Shown here: positions 1-8,401 of the stretch, piece after piece
Layout: the number at the start of each line of letters is the position of its first letter
Numbering within the stretch: position 1 is the stretch's first letter
Program-made: the position numbers and the translations under genes
Assembly (NCBI GenBank): GCA_023391335.1
Contig: JAEWBG010000045.1
Span: 1 to 52,233, forward strand
Source of the DNA: Pseudomonadota bacterium
GTDB taxonomy: Bacteria; Pseudomonadota; Gammaproteobacteria; Steroidobacterales; Steroidobacteraceae
Length of the DNA stretch: 52,233 bases
Direction of reading: 5' to 3'
The notes under the pieces: model-generated
What the model was told of the DNA's origin: nothing
Databases searched by the model: none
The model's input: the letters and a program-made list of their open reading frames with translations, nothing else

Positions 1-295
1 AAGACATCTGCAAAGCACTTCTGAATATTAGAGATGCTGCGTACATGACGAGCCGGGTCCTCTTTTTGTGTGGTAACTAAAAAGGACACCAGTTCTTCTC
101 ATGTACGCAGCGTTTTTCCCCAGACTATCTCGATAACATCCTGATTGCACACGCAACTTCGTGGGGAAACCTCAGCCCTTTGACGGGAGAGGGTTGGGGA
201 GAGGGTGAAAGAACTTCGTCGCGCCCAGCGACAAGTTTGACACTTCACGCTGCCTCGCGAACTGCACTCGGCTTCAACATTCGCGAGATCGATCG
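1..295. other. Gene-free left edge
   Basis: I see no credible gene here. A short minus-strand open frame at 99-299 has low-complexity composition, no family resemblance and no clear ribosome-binding site. The stretch holds a nested inverted repeat (36-111, listed separately). Around 180-210 it has a purine-rich segment with GGGAGAGGGTTGGGGAGAGG, a common type of intergenic low-complexity sequence in proteobacterial genomes. Confidence 0.6.
36..111. repeat. Nested inverted repeat, possible terminator or structured RNA
   Basis: The outer arms GCTGCGTACATGA (36-48) and TCATGTACGCAGC (99-111) are perfect 13-base reverse complements about 50 bases apart. Inside them GTCC-TC-TTTTT (from about 57) pairs imperfectly with AAAAAGGAC (80-88). 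The right outer arm is followed directly by GTTTTTCCCC. A long nested stem followed by a T run fits a plus-strand terminator for a gene left of the window, a small structured RNA, or a miniature palindromic element. The sequence alone does not separate these. Confidence 0.55.
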
Positions 296-790
296 TCACA
301 GTCCGCGAAAAAGCAATGCCATGATGTGACTGTCCACATCGATATCGTCCTGAGCACGGCGATACGATCCGCGCATGGTGCCTTCAATCGAAAATCCCAT
401 GCGTTCATAGAATCGGATTGCGCGTGGATTGTCTGCCTCAACGACGAGTTCAACGCGGCGCACCGAATCGCGTTCGAGGTCAGTCAGAATGTTCGACATC
501 ATTGCTCGGGCAAAGCCGGTCGAGTGGAGCGCCGGATCGACGGCGAGAGTGGAAATGAATGCGGTGTGATGACTGCGGCCGGGATGGCGCGAGACGTGTG
601 CAAATCCGCCGATCGAGGCGCCCTGTTCGAAAACGAAGAACCGTTGCGATTCGAGCAGACCGGCGAAGATCGGGGCGAACTCGTCCGCACTCATGGGCTC
701 GAAGCTCAAGAAAGGAATCACGGTGGGATGCATGCAGATACGATGGATCGAATCGAAATCGGATCTGATGGCAAGTCGCTTGATGCCCAT
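296..790 (-). CDS. GNAT family N-acetyltransferase
   Basis: This is a 164-residue protein of the GNAT superfamily, which moves an acetyl group from acetyl-CoA to an amine. The acceptor is unknown. The core acetyl-CoA-binding segment is visible as STLAVDPALHSTGFARAMM, followed by the usual VEADNPRAIRFYERMGF motif near the C-terminus. I chose the ATG at 788-790 rather than an upstream start. It follows an AGGAGG about 10 bases ahead and begins just after the stop of the VOC gene, so the two are probably co-transcribed and translationally coupled. The length fits a single-domain GNAT. Confidence 0.85.
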   Translation of the reverse strand: MGIKRLAIRSDFDSIHRICMHPTVIPFLSFEPMSADEFAPIFAGLLESQRFFVFEQGASIGGFAHVSRHPGRSHHTAFISTLAVDPALHSTGFARAMMSNILTDLERDSVRRVELVVEADNPRAIRFYERMGFSIEGTMRGSYRRAQDDIDVDSHIMALLFRGL

Positions 791-795
791 TGGAT

Positions 796-1167
796 TCACG
801 CCTCCTGCGCTCTCTGGCATACAAACTCGACGTTGTGTCCGTCCGGATCCAATACGAAGCCTGCATAGTAGTGTGGGTGTATTCGGGTGAGTAACTGGGG
901 AACACCGTTGTCGGTACCCCCAGCATCGAGCGCCGCTCGATGTGCAGCCTCGACCAAATCACGCGATGAGCAACGGAATGCGAAATGAGGTCGGGGCGTA
1001 CTGACCGGACCATGGCGCAACCAAAAATCCAGCGAGTCCATGTCAACGCCGAATCCCCATAGTGTGCCGGTCACGCGCAATTCGTAGCCCAGCGGGGCGA
1101 GTGCCGCGCTGTAGAATTGAGAGGCGCGGTGTAGATCTGCGACTGCAAGTTCCAAATGATCGAGCAT
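796..1167 (-). CDS. VOC family (glyoxalase/bleomycin-resistance-like) protein
   Basis: This 123-residue single-domain vicinal-oxygen-chelate protein begins MLDHLELAVADLHRASQFY and ends with LDPDGHNVEFV. These are the typical first and last strands of a glyoxalase-like beta-alpha-beta-beta-beta module carrying the metal-ligand positions His4 and the Glu of HNVEF. Such proteins act as dimers in isomerisation, dioxygenation or drug sequestration; the substrate here cannot be read. It lies immediately upstream of the GNAT gene in a probable two-gene operon. Confidence 0.85.
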   Translation of the reverse strand: MLDHLELAVADLHRASQFYSAALAPLGYELRVTGTLWGFGVDMDSLDFWLRHGPVSTPRPHFAFRCSSRDLVEAAHRAALDAGGTDNGVPQLLTRIHPHYYAGFVLDPDGHNVEFVCQRAQEA

Positions 1168-1274
1168 CGAAGTGCCTTCAGCGTTGAGTTGCTTCCATCC
1201 TATTGGCTCTACGCAACGCTTAGCCGCATTCTGCGCATCGAAAACGACGCTTGACGTCCATCAGTGGAAATCTC

Positions 1275-1763
1275 ATGTCACAAAGCCAACCGCCGCTCGA
1301 CGCACTGGACCGACGGATATTGCTTCGCTATCAACGCGACACGCGCGCCACCGCAGAATCGATCGCAGCAGCGGTCGGACTCAGCACCGCGGCTGTGCAA
1401 CGAAGGCTACGTAGGATGCGTGAGTCCGGCGTAATTCAGCGGGAGATTGCGTTGATCGATGCGCGAGCCGTGGGGCTCGCGATAACCTGCATCGTTGCAG
1501 TTGAATTGTTGCGCGAGACGGGTCGGGGCATCGAGCGTTTCAAGTCCAAGGTCGCGAAATTCCCTGAGGTCCAACAGTGCTACTACGTGACCGGAACCTG
1601 CGATTTTATGGTCGTCGTTCTCTCTCCTGACATGCAGGCATACGAAGCTTTCACGCACAAAGCGTTCGTAGACGACCCCAACGTGCGGAGCTTCACAACT
1701 CACGTGGTGCTGGATGCCGTAAAGGTCGGTGCGGAAGTGCCCATCCCTCGAGCACGCGACTGA
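1275..1763 (+). CDS. Lrp/AsnC family transcriptional regulator
   Basis: A 162-residue feast/famine regulator. The N-terminal helix-turn-helix is LDALDRRILLRYQRDTR followed by AAAVGLSTAAVQRRLRRM. The C-terminal RAM (ligand-binding) domain contains the conserved CYYVTGTCDFMVVV strand. The best start is ATG 1275; an in-frame TTG at 1251 would add eight residues. It is divergent from the VOC/GNAT pair across about 100 bases, so it may control that pair, itself, or the downstream azlCD genes, since Lrp-type proteins often regulate branched-chain amino-acid exporters. The target is inference. Confidence 0.9.
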   Translation: MSQSQPPLDALDRRILLRYQRDTRATAESIAAAVGLSTAAVQRRLRRMRESGVIQREIALIDARAVGLAITCIVAVELLRETGRGIERFKSKVAKFPEVQQCYYVTGTCDFMVVVLSPDMQAYEAFTHKAFVDDPNVRSFTTHVVLDAVKVGAEVPIPRARD

Positions 1764-1805
1764 AACGCGGACGCCATCGCGTTACGCCGTATGCGAGGTG
1801 AACTT

Positions 1806-2939
1806 TCAATCTACCGGCAGCACGCGTCCCTCCCGCATCCGAACCTGCTGCAGCTGAATGCCGAGTTCGGTTTCGTAGCGGCGGATGAGGCGTGATTCGG
1901 CTTCATTGACGAGAGTGACTGCCAGTCCCTGTGCTCCAGCGCGGCCCGTACGACCGACGCGATGCAAATACGCTTTGCTCATCGTGGGCACGTCGAAGTT
2001 GAAAATATGTGTGACGCCTTTGATATCGAGTCCCCGAGCCGCCACATCTGAGGCGATCAACACATTGAGCTCGCCACGGCGAAACGCATCCATTGCCCTC
2101 TTCCGGTCCTCTTTGTACATGGCGCCCGTGAGATCCGCGACGGGAATGTGGTGATGGGCCAGTTTGGCCGCAATTCTTTCCGCAACATCGTTGCGATGCA
2201 CGAACACGATCGCTCGCTCCGGCTGCAGTGCGTGCAGAAGCTTACGAAGCTCATCGGGTTTATCGCGATCCTCGCAAACCAGATAGAGATGTTCGATGTT
2301 TTGATTTACGGCGGCTGCTCCAGCCTCAATCATCTTCAACGTAGGCGCAAGCGAAGCAAGCACGTCACGCGTTTGCGGTTCCTGAGTTGCGGATGCAAAG
2401 ATGAGGTGCGGAGACGGTTTCGTCGCGTCAATGATCGCGCGCACGGCATTCAAGCTTTCATCGCTCAGGAGTCGATCCGCCTCATCGATCACGATGCTGC
2501 GGACGAACTTGGTCTTGAGCTTCCCCTTCTCGATCAGTTCGGCAATACGGCCGGGCGAACCGACCACGATCTGCGGCTTCTTCTTGAGCTTCTCGATCTG
2601 GCGATCCATAGGCGTGCCACCGATGAGTAACACAGTGCGAATCGGTGAACCTGCGTTCTGAGCCAACTCCGAACACTGACGTTGAATTTGGATCGCGAGC
2701 TCGTGAGTCGGCGCGACAATGATCGCTTGGGTGGCAGCCGCTGCCGGATCGATGCGGCAAAACAGCGGAAGCACGTAGGCTAGCGTTTTTCCCGTTCCAG
2801 TCTCCGCATGCAGATACGCATCTTCGCCAGATAGCAGAACCGGCATGGCTGCGGCCTGAATAGGCGTGGGTTCGGTGATCTGCTGCTTGGCAAGCGCTGC
2901 GATCAATTCGGGTGGGAGATGAAGATCGGCAAATGACAT
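1806..2939 (-). CDS. DEAD-box ATP-dependent RNA helicase
   Basis: A 377-residue helicase core beginning MSFADLHLPPELI. The full motif series is visible in order: Q motif PTPIQ, Walker A AETGTGKT, PTHELA, GG, SPGR, DEAD box IDEADRLL, SAT, IVFVHR, DVAARGLDIKG and HRVGRTGRAG. It has no long basic C-terminal tail, so it is a compact member of the RhlE/SrmB/DbpA group that remodels RNA duplexes or ribosome precursors. A long upstream extension of the open frame to 3296 is in repeat-containing, non-conserved sequence and I exclude it. Confidence 0.93.
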   Translation of the reverse strand: MSFADLHLPPELIAALAKQQITEPTPIQAAAMPVLLSGEDAYLHAETGTGKTLAYVLPLFCRIDPAAAATQAIIVAPTHELAIQIQRQCSELAQNAGSPIRTVLLIGGTPMDRQIEKLKKKPQIVVGSPGRIAELIEKGKLKTKFVRSIVIDEADRLLSDESLNAVRAIIDATKPSPHLIFASATQEPQTRDVLASLAPTLKMIEAGAAAVNQNIEHLYLVCEDRDKPDELRKLLHALQPERAIVFVHRNDVAERIAAKLAHHHIPVADLTGAMYKEDRKRAMDAFRRGELNVLIASDVAARGLDIKGVTHIFNFDVPTMSKAYLHRVGRTGRAGAQGLAVTLVNEAESRLIRRYETELGIQLQQVRMREGRVLPVD

Positions 2940-3313
2940 GCGACACCGGAAGGCGACAGATCTCGAGCACCCCAAAAATCTCCAACTCACATCAATGCAC
3001 TTGCACGTGTCGCACTCCGTTCGCGCTGAGCTTGTCGAAGCGTTCTTGATCCAAACGTGTCCTTCGACGCAGCTCAGGACGAACGGAACAAGAAGGTGCT
3101 TAGCAGCGGGCTCTGAGTTTTTTCTGGGGTAAGTTCCGGATCTGTTCTGTTGCGAAGGGCTGGCAAGTCTAGCCCAGTTCGCACCTGTCGATCGGCAGTT
3201 CTGTATTCGATTCAAGCCGCGCCGGCAGAGGTGAAGGCGTGCGTGAACTCCGCCAAAGGCCCTATTACTATTCGGCCGATCGTGCACGTCGATCAATTAG
3301 CAGGACGTCTCCC
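2940..3313. repeat. Intergenic region with a REP-like imperfect inverted repeat
   Basis: This gap carries no convincing gene. It contains a pair of imperfect arms at 3017-3040 (CCGTTCGCGCTGAGCTTGTC, then GAAG) and 3062-3086 (CTTCGACGCAGCTCAGGACG, then AACGG), separated by about 20 bases. The arms belong to the GTTCGTCCTGAGC/GTCGAAG-type palindromes that are dispersed in many proteobacterial genomes. The remainder shows no other structure I can support; the azlC promoter must lie in its right half. Confidence 0.6.
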
Positions 3314-4054
3314 GTGTCAGAGATTGCACAAGCGATAAGCCACTCGCCCCCAGCAGGGCCGGCGCCCATGCACTTCACCAAAACGGGTGTTATTGAAGGC
3401 GTGCGAGAGTGCTTTCCGATCGCGTTGAGCGTCCTGCCTTGGGGCTTTGCGTTCGGCGTCGCATCTCAACCGTTGGTTTCTTTTCCGAAGGGTATGGTGA
3501 TGAGCGCGTACATCTGCTCAGGTACGGCGCAGTTCGTCGCGCTCGGCATGTGGCATCACCCGATCGCCATCGCCTCCTTGTTGCTTGCCGTGTTCGCCAT
3601 CAACGCGCGTTACTTGTTACAGGGAATGACGCTCGCGCCGTGGATGAATCAGATCCCGGCATGGCAGCGATGGAGCACGTTGTTTTTCCTGTCGGACGGC
3701 TGCTGGGCCGCAAGCATCAAGCGCTTCGAGAACGGCTACAGAGATGTCGGCCATTTGTTTGGCGGCTGCATCATTGTTTACATCGCTTGGCTTGTGAGCA
3801 CCGTGAGTGGTCTTCTCTTACCCGCCGAACGAATCGATGCCAAAGCCTGGGGACTCGACTTCGCGATCAGTGCCGCGCTCATCGCATTTGCAGGGGCGCG
3901 ATGGAATGGGCGAAGCAGCCTCTTGCCCTGGACCGTTGCCATTGCGGCAGCGCTCATCTCGCTGCGGATCCTCGGCGGAAGCTGGTACATGCTCATCGGC
4001 GGCATCGCCGGCGCGATTGCAGGTGCACTGAACGATGAACGCAAACACGCTTGA
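3314..4054 (+). CDS. azlC: AzlC family branched-chain amino-acid exporter, large subunit
   Basis: The product is an integral membrane protein of the LIV-E family, the larger subunit of the AzlC/AzlD (YgaZ/YgaH-type) exporter. It shows the hallmark PWGFAFGVASQPL and SGTAQFVALG segments and the INARYLLQGM motif, with several hydrophobic helices. I place the start at GTG 3314 (VSEIAQAISH...), which has AGGA about 10 bases upstream. ATG 3368 (MHFTKTGVIEG) is the alternative and would give a 228-residue protein. It overlaps azlD by 20 bases, so the two are translationally coupled. Confidence 0.88.
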   Translation: MSEIAQAISHSPPAGPAPMHFTKTGVIEGVRECFPIALSVLPWGFAFGVASQPLVSFPKGMVMSAYICSGTAQFVALGMWHHPIAIASLLLAVFAINARYLLQGMTLAPWMNQIPAWQRWSTLFFLSDGCWAASIKRFENGYRDVGHLFGGCIIVYIAWLVSTVSGLLLPAERIDAKAWGLDFAISAALIAFAGARWNGRSSLLPWTVAIAAALISLRILGGSWYMLIGGIAGAIAGALNDERKHA

Positions 4055-4340
4055 ATGGGTCGCAATCGGATTGCTGGGACTGGTCTCAGCATCCACGCGG
4101 ATCGCCGGAGTGCCCTTAGCGCGATGGATTCCGCAAACCCTCTTTTGGCGCCGGTTCATGAACTACCTTCCGTCCACCCTGTTGGCCGCGGTTGCGGTGC
4201 CCTCCTTCGTTACGGGCGACTTTGCAATCACCGCAGCCGCGGCTCTGACACTGCTGGCCGCCGCTTGCCGGCTCAATCTCGTGATCAGTATGTCTGTTGG
4301 CGTTGCAACGGTGGCCCTGCTGCGGGCAATGGGGCAATGA
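4035..4340 (+). CDS. azlD: AzlD family branched-chain amino-acid exporter, small subunit
   Basis: A 101-residue membrane protein with three to four hydrophobic segments and the conserved RIAGVPLARW and RFMNYLPSTLLAAVAVP motifs of AzlD. It is the small partner of the exporter encoded just upstream. The start codon lies inside the end of azlC, typical of this gene pair. Substrates of characterised members are branched-chain amino acids and methionine; specificity here is inferred from family only. Confidence 0.88.
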   Translation: MNANTLEWVAIGLLGLVSASTRIAGVPLARWIPQTLFWRRFMNYLPSTLLAAVAVPSFVTGDFAITAAAALTLLAAACRLNLVISMSVGVATVALLRAMGQ

Positions 4341-4439
4341 CCAGATAAGCAGAAATGCCCGCTTCCAAGGATTCGCAATCGGGACGAAACTAACCGCCGA
4401 AGCAGACCTCCAAGCACTGACAACTCAACGGAGTCAGCT

Positions 4440-5042
4440 ATGCGTGCAGTCATCAAGCCGATCCAGGCCTTCGCGATCATGCTCTGTGCATTCGGCTGTG
4501 CGGTCGCAACCGCAGATGATCGACTCGATCAGGGCAATCAGCCCATCGATGCAATCTGGATGGTGCGCAGCGTCACCTTCAACTATCACAGCCCGACAAC
4601 GTACTTCTATTGCGACACACTGCAACGTCGCGTCGCTGAGATCATGAAGACAGTAGGCGCGAATGATTTGATGGACATCAAGGTCAATTGCTCAGTCGGC
4701 GCACTGATCAATCACACGCAAATCCGCATCGTCGCTGGCGTGCCGATGGAGGCAACACCGGAGAATGTGCTCGCAGAAACGACGCATGACACCCGGACGC
4801 AGATGATCGCTAGGGCACACGAATGGACGCTGCCCACACCAACAAGCGTGCATCGGTTTCGCGCTGAGCGGCGCGAGATTTCTTTTTCGAACGCCCCGAA
4901 TAGCGATTGCGATTTGCTGATGGCGATGAGCCAGCAAGTATTCCCGGCGCTCGGGATTCAGTCCAAGCGCGCACTGCAGTGCGTGGACTCCTCACCTGAC
5001 GGCGTACTCAAGGTCGATGCGTTAGTGGCAGTATCCAACTAA
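4440..5042 (+). CDS. Exported protein of unknown function
   Basis: This 200-residue protein has a clear N-terminal signal peptide (MRAVIKPIQAFAIMLCAFGC, then AVATADD) and a plausible cleavage after AVATA. The mature part has four or more Cys residues (FYCDTL, VNCSVG, SDCDLL, LQCVDS), suggesting periplasmic disulfides. I do not recognise a family. GGAG sits seven bases before the ATG. Its stop overlaps by four bases the stop of the convergent aspartyl-protease gene. Confidence 0.75.
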   Translation: MRAVIKPIQAFAIMLCAFGCAVATADDRLDQGNQPIDAIWMVRSVTFNYHSPTTYFYCDTLQRRVAEIMKTVGANDLMDIKVNCSVGALINHTQIRIVAGVPMEATPENVLAETTHDTRTQMIARAHEWTLPTPTSVHRFRAERREISFSNAPNSDCDLLMAMSQQVFPALGIQSKRALQCVDSSPDGVLKVDALVAVSN

Positions 5043-5842
5043 CTGCGGTTCCGGACGCGGACAAGCCGATGTGTTGGGTCGATGCAGACCACGTGATCGA
5101 GAAAGAAGTTCGAGCCGATGTATGCGTCCACATCTACGGGCGCGCGTAGATCGAGCACGATAAATTGAAATGGCCCGAAGTCGTGTTCTCCAAACGCGAA
5201 ATGTTGTGAGGTGTAGTACGGCTCCTCGACCGTCAGTTCGTGCTTATCCACGAACGACTTCTTGATGAACGAATACACCGCGCCTGTATCCCAGAGCACT
5301 CGGATTTCGTGGTCATCGATACGCGCCGTCGAGACGACCAGCTCTTCGGATGCCGGCACCAGGTCAATCTTCGTCCCGATACACACGGCACTTGCACCGG
5401 AATGATCGTTAGATTCGACGACGGTGATCCTGCGCGCGGGATAGTCATATACGACCACGAATTTGCTCAACAGAAATCGTCCGATCACGCCATCCACCGG
5501 CGACTGCGACGCATACTCGGTTGCTTCATCGGCCTCGACGTCTGCGAAGCGGAGATCCCCTACTTCTAACGCATTTAAATGAAACAATCTGCGAGCCGCA
5601 TTATTCCCCAGAGCATCTGTGGTCGCTCGCGTCGTTCCGGTTCGTGGGGCCGACACGCGCTTGATTGTTTCGGATTTGAGTGTGAGGACGCCTCCGCCGC
5701 TGTCGATGATGAGTCTTACGGGGACTCCATTGATGCGTGCGGACGCGACAGGATTACCTTGTTCAATATCAATCGGAATGACGACCGCAGCGAAGCAGTT
5801 CGAGAACAGCATTCCGAACAAGGCGACCAGAGCCCCCTTCAT
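5039..5842 (-). CDS. Exported two-lobed aspartyl protease-like protein
   Basis: A 267-residue protein with a signal peptide (MKGALVALFGMLFSNCFAAV). Two retropepsin/pepsin-like half-sites are visible: LIIDSGGGV with Asp47 and VLWDTGAVYSF with Asp185. Each is followed by the family's hydrophobic-Gly segment (DGVIGRFLL near 117-125 and AYIGSNFFLD near the end). Two complete lobes in one chain imply an intramolecular active site rather than a retroviral-type homodimer. The Ser in the first DSG is an accepted variant of DTG. It probably acts in the periplasm. It ends tail-to-tail with the exported unknown gene. Confidence 0.85.
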   Translation of the reverse strand: MKGALVALFGMLFSNCFAAVVIPIDIEQGNPVASARINGVPVRLIIDSGGGVLTLKSETIKRVSAPRTGTTRATTDALGNNAARRLFHLNALEVGDLRFADVEADEATEYASQSPVDGVIGRFLLSKFVVVYDYPARRITVVESNDHSGASAVCIGTKIDLVPASEELVVSTARIDDHEIRVLWDTGAVYSFIKKSFVDKHELTVEEPYYTSQHFAFGEHDFGPFQFIVLDLRAPVDVDAYIGSNFFLDHVVCIDPTHRLVRVRNRS

Positions 5843-5937
5843 GTGCTGCTCCGTATCCGATTCGACTTGAAAACGATTCGGTATGATTCAGTCAGAACGT
5901 AGACGATGTATCCGGCCTCGGTCCACCCGCACACTTA

Positions 5938-6600
5938 TCAATGTCGAACCCGTTCCGATTGCTGCACCGATGCGTCAGTCTGTTGGGCTGCTGCGGCCAT
6001 CAACGCACCGAAGCATTCCGACTGACGCGTAGCAAACAGGCGATACCACGCCTCGAGCACTGCGGGACTATAGATCTGCAGCTTCGCGAAGATCTCTCGG
6101 GCGAATTCAAGCGGCGCCATCGCCGATGCAGTGATGAGATTATCGTCCGTAACAGCGGGCTCATCGCGATATAAGTGAGCCCCGGCGTATCTGGTTGCTT
6201 TGAGATACTCGCGCGCATTGCTGGTGTGCTCCCGCGCATCCAGCACTCCGGCTTTCGCAAGTCCTGCAGTGGCCCCGCAGATTGCGGCAACGGCAGTGCC
6301 GGCACTCAAGAATTCTTTCGCCTTCTCGGCCGCAGCAATGTTCTCATTGCGGTCCCATGCCGCCCCACCCGGGAGAATCAACATTGCACTCTGCTGGGGC
6401 TTGAGCGCTGCGAGTATCGAATCAGGCTGGATCTTCAGCCCGCCGGCTGTGACGACCGGGGCCAGGCGCTCTGCCACTACCCTCACCGAAAAATCCGCCG
6501 AGGGACGCCGCAACTCTCGATTGTTGATACCGGCAATTGCGAACCCAGGCTCCCAGTCGGACAGCCCGTCGAACACAAATAAATGCACCAGTTGCGTCAT
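5938..6600 (-). CDS. DJ-1/PfpI family protein (type 1 glutamine amidotransferase-like)
   Basis: A 220-residue cytoplasmic protein beginning MTQLVHLFVFDGLSDWEPGF. The acidic residue next to the nucleophile (Glu17) and the nucleophile elbow AAICGATAGLAKAG with Cys108 are present, as in DJ-1, glyoxalase III and PfpI members. Roles in the family range from deglycase and chaperone to protease-like activities, so the reaction is open. ATG 6600 is preferred because GGGAG lies about 10 bases upstream. It follows the M14 peptidase on the same strand after about 107 bases. Confidence 0.85.
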   Translation of the reverse strand: MTQLVHLFVFDGLSDWEPGFAIAGINNRELRRPSADFSVRVVAERLAPVVTAGGLKIQPDSILAALKPQQSAMLILPGGAAWDRNENIAAAEKAKEFLSAGTAVAAICGATAGLAKAGVLDAREHTSNAREYLKATRYAGAHLYRDEPAVTDDNLITASAMAPLEFAREIFAKLQIYSPAVLEAWYRLFATRQSECFGALMAAAAQQTDASVQQSERVRH

Positions 6601-6707
6601 GGCTCGAACTCCCTTGCGTGCGCGCAAAACGGATCCGCGAGCCGCTGAGTTCCCGAGCCGGGACGTGTCACATTCGGGTGTTGTCGGGTACCGACATGTT
6701 CGCGCGA

Positions 6708-7616
6708 TCAGCTACCCGCTAACGCAAATTCGATCGCTGCACACACTGCGGCAACCTGAGCCGCATTGCATTGTGCAGGCGTGGTGCGTGGACTATCCGG
6801 ATACACTTCGGTCGTGGTCGCGTAGCGTGCATTGGTCACTGCTCCGCACAAGCCGAGCTCTCGCATCGGTAACTGAATCACGCCTGGCGCAATCGGACCG
6901 AGACCGATCAATTTTCCATTCGCATCCGGCTCAGCGATGTGCGTGACCTTCGCGACCGCATCGATGATTGTTCGTTGGAATTGCACTTGCGGATTCTCGC
7001 CGTTCGCAATCAGGTAGAAGCCGTCCGGAATGGTGCACGGCTCGAACGGCTTTCCATCGCGCGCGGCAAGCGCCGGACGAAACTCGCTCTCATCCGTATC
7101 AGTGGTCTCATGCAAATCGACGTGCACGAGAAAGCGATCGCGCAACGGCGCGACGAGCCGCATCAGCGCAGCCGCCTCTTCAGCGGGACTGTTTTCACGA
7201 AACGAACGGTTCGGATCGATCGCATTCGCATTCCAACGGTGAATGCGTTCGTAGCCCCAAGGACTGACGCAGGGCGCCACGAGCAGATCAACCCGTTCTG
7301 CAAATCCTCCAGCATGTGACTCCAAGAATTGAAGCGCGCCATGCACCCCGCTCGTTTCATAGCCGTGGACGCCGCCCGTGATCAGCACCGCCGGGCGATT
7401 GCCCTGCCAGTTGCGAGTTCTCACCGCGAACAGCGGATATCGCTCGGCGCCATAGTTGAGTTCGCCATATTGGTCGACATCGAACCAATCTGAGAGCCGT
7501 TCGACTGCCTTGATCACGTCGTCCGTATAGCTGCGGTGGCGAACCTGCCGGGCAAGCCACTGTGCTCTTTCAGCATCGCCCCAAGGTGTGCAGGGTGTTC
7601 CGATTGGATAAGTCAT
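6708..7616 (-). CDS. M14 family zinc carboxypeptidase
   Basis: A 302-residue enzyme with the M14 zinc signature GGVHGYETSG (His84 and Glu87) and a downstream VHVDLHET supplying the third ligand. The substrate-carboxylate segment is AIDPNRSFRE and a late TTEVYPD carries the likely catalytic Glu. No signal peptide is visible, so it is probably cytoplasmic, like MpaA-type and succinylglutamate desuccinylase-like members that trim peptides or acyl amino acids. ATG 7616 is preferred because it begins just after the anti-sigma stop; the frame continues to 7667, overlapping that gene. Confidence 0.85.
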   Translation of the reverse strand: MTYPIGTPCTPWGDAERAQWLARQVRHRSYTDDVIKAVERLSDWFDVDQYGELNYGAERYPLFAVRTRNWQGNRPAVLITGGVHGYETSGVHGALQFLESHAGGFAERVDLLVAPCVSPWGYERIHRWNANAIDPNRSFRENSPAEEAAALMRLVAPLRDRFLVHVDLHETTDTDESEFRPALAARDGKPFEPCTIPDGFYLIANGENPQVQFQRTIIDAVAKVTHIAEPDANGKLIGLGPIAPGVIQLPMRELGLCGAVTNARYATTTEVYPDSPRTTPAQCNAAQVAAVCAAIEFALAGS

Positions 7617-7642
7617 AGCGTTTTCGTCGTCGAACGAGTTCT

Positions 7643-8401
7643 TCAGTGCTGAGCGTTTGGCTGCCATTTGCGATTGATGGCGTCGCTTTCCGCTTGTGCA
7701 TCGAGCGCATCACCGTCCATCGAGCTTTCGACGATCTGCAGAATGAGCGGCGGAACGGATGTCGTCGCCATTCTAAAGTTCTGCCCGGCATCGGCTTTAC
7801 CACGCACCAACGCTTGAATTTCCCAACCGCGATCGGAGCGGCACGCAATGCCCGAGGCGGCGCTTGCGTCCGCATTGAACGTGCGGCAGTAATCGCCGGA
7901 CTTAATTCGATACGAGAGCCCGATCTGCACTCGCGATTGCGCTGAACGCTCCCCGCCGCGTTGTTGGTCGAGTGCGTTTGCTAGATCTCCCGATGCGAAC
8001 AATCGCCCGTCTTCCGTTTTGAAACTTCCCTGAGGATTCGTGCCGAATCGCGCGATCAAAACGCCCACGATCACGCTGGCCGCAATCGCACCCCACTCCG
8101 GCCACGACCATCTTCGTTTGGCTTTGTCAGTGCGCGCCTGCGCCAAACTCGTAACGTTGCCTGCAGGTGCAGAGCGCGCAAGTGCCAGCAGCCGATCCGG
8201 AATCGGATCGTGCAACTCATCTGCGAACGCGTTTACGACCTTAGCTCGCAGTTGGCGATACTCCTCCACCTTGGCAGCGAGCTGTCCGTCTCGGGCCACC
8301 GCGGCTTCCACAGCCGAACGCGCGGTCTCGTCGAGCTCGCCGTCGGCGTAGGCCATCAGGGTTTCGTCGTCGAATTGCATGGTGCCATCTTGCTGGTTCA
8401 T
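7643..8401 (-). CDS. Membrane-anchored anti-sigma factor
   Basis: A 252-residue protein whose N-terminus (DDETLMAYADGELDETARSA) has the short helical fold of anti-sigma domains. It lacks the His-Cys-Cys zinc triad of ZAS-type proteins. One transmembrane segment (WGAIAASVIVGVLIARFG) follows at about residues 104-121, then a periplasmic domain with two Cys residues (DYCRTFNAD, GIACRSDRG). It overlaps the sigma-factor gene by four bases (ATGA), so the two are coupled. It should hold the sigma factor at the membrane until the periplasmic domain is altered. Confidence 0.9.
   Translation of the reverse strand: MNQQDGTMQFDDETLMAYADGELDETARSAVEAAVARDGQLAAKVEEYRQLRAKVVNAFADELHDPIPDRLLALARSAPAGNVTSLAQARTDKAKRRWSWPEWGAIAASVIVGVLIARFGTNPQGSFKTEDGRLFASGDLANALDQQRGGERSAQSRVQIGLSYRIKSGDYCRTFNADASAASGIACRSDRGWEIQALVRGKADAGQNFRMATTSVPPLILQIVESSMDGDALDAQAESDAINRKWQPNAQH

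Noticed and set aside
99..299. Short minus-strand open frame at the left edge
   Set aside because: It overlaps an inverted repeat and low-complexity DNA, has no good ribosome-binding site and no family resemblance.
2940..3296. Extended N-terminus of the DEAD-box helicase
   Set aside because: The extra sequence overlaps a REP-like inverted repeat and has no helicase similarity; the Q-motif region begins just after ATG 2939.
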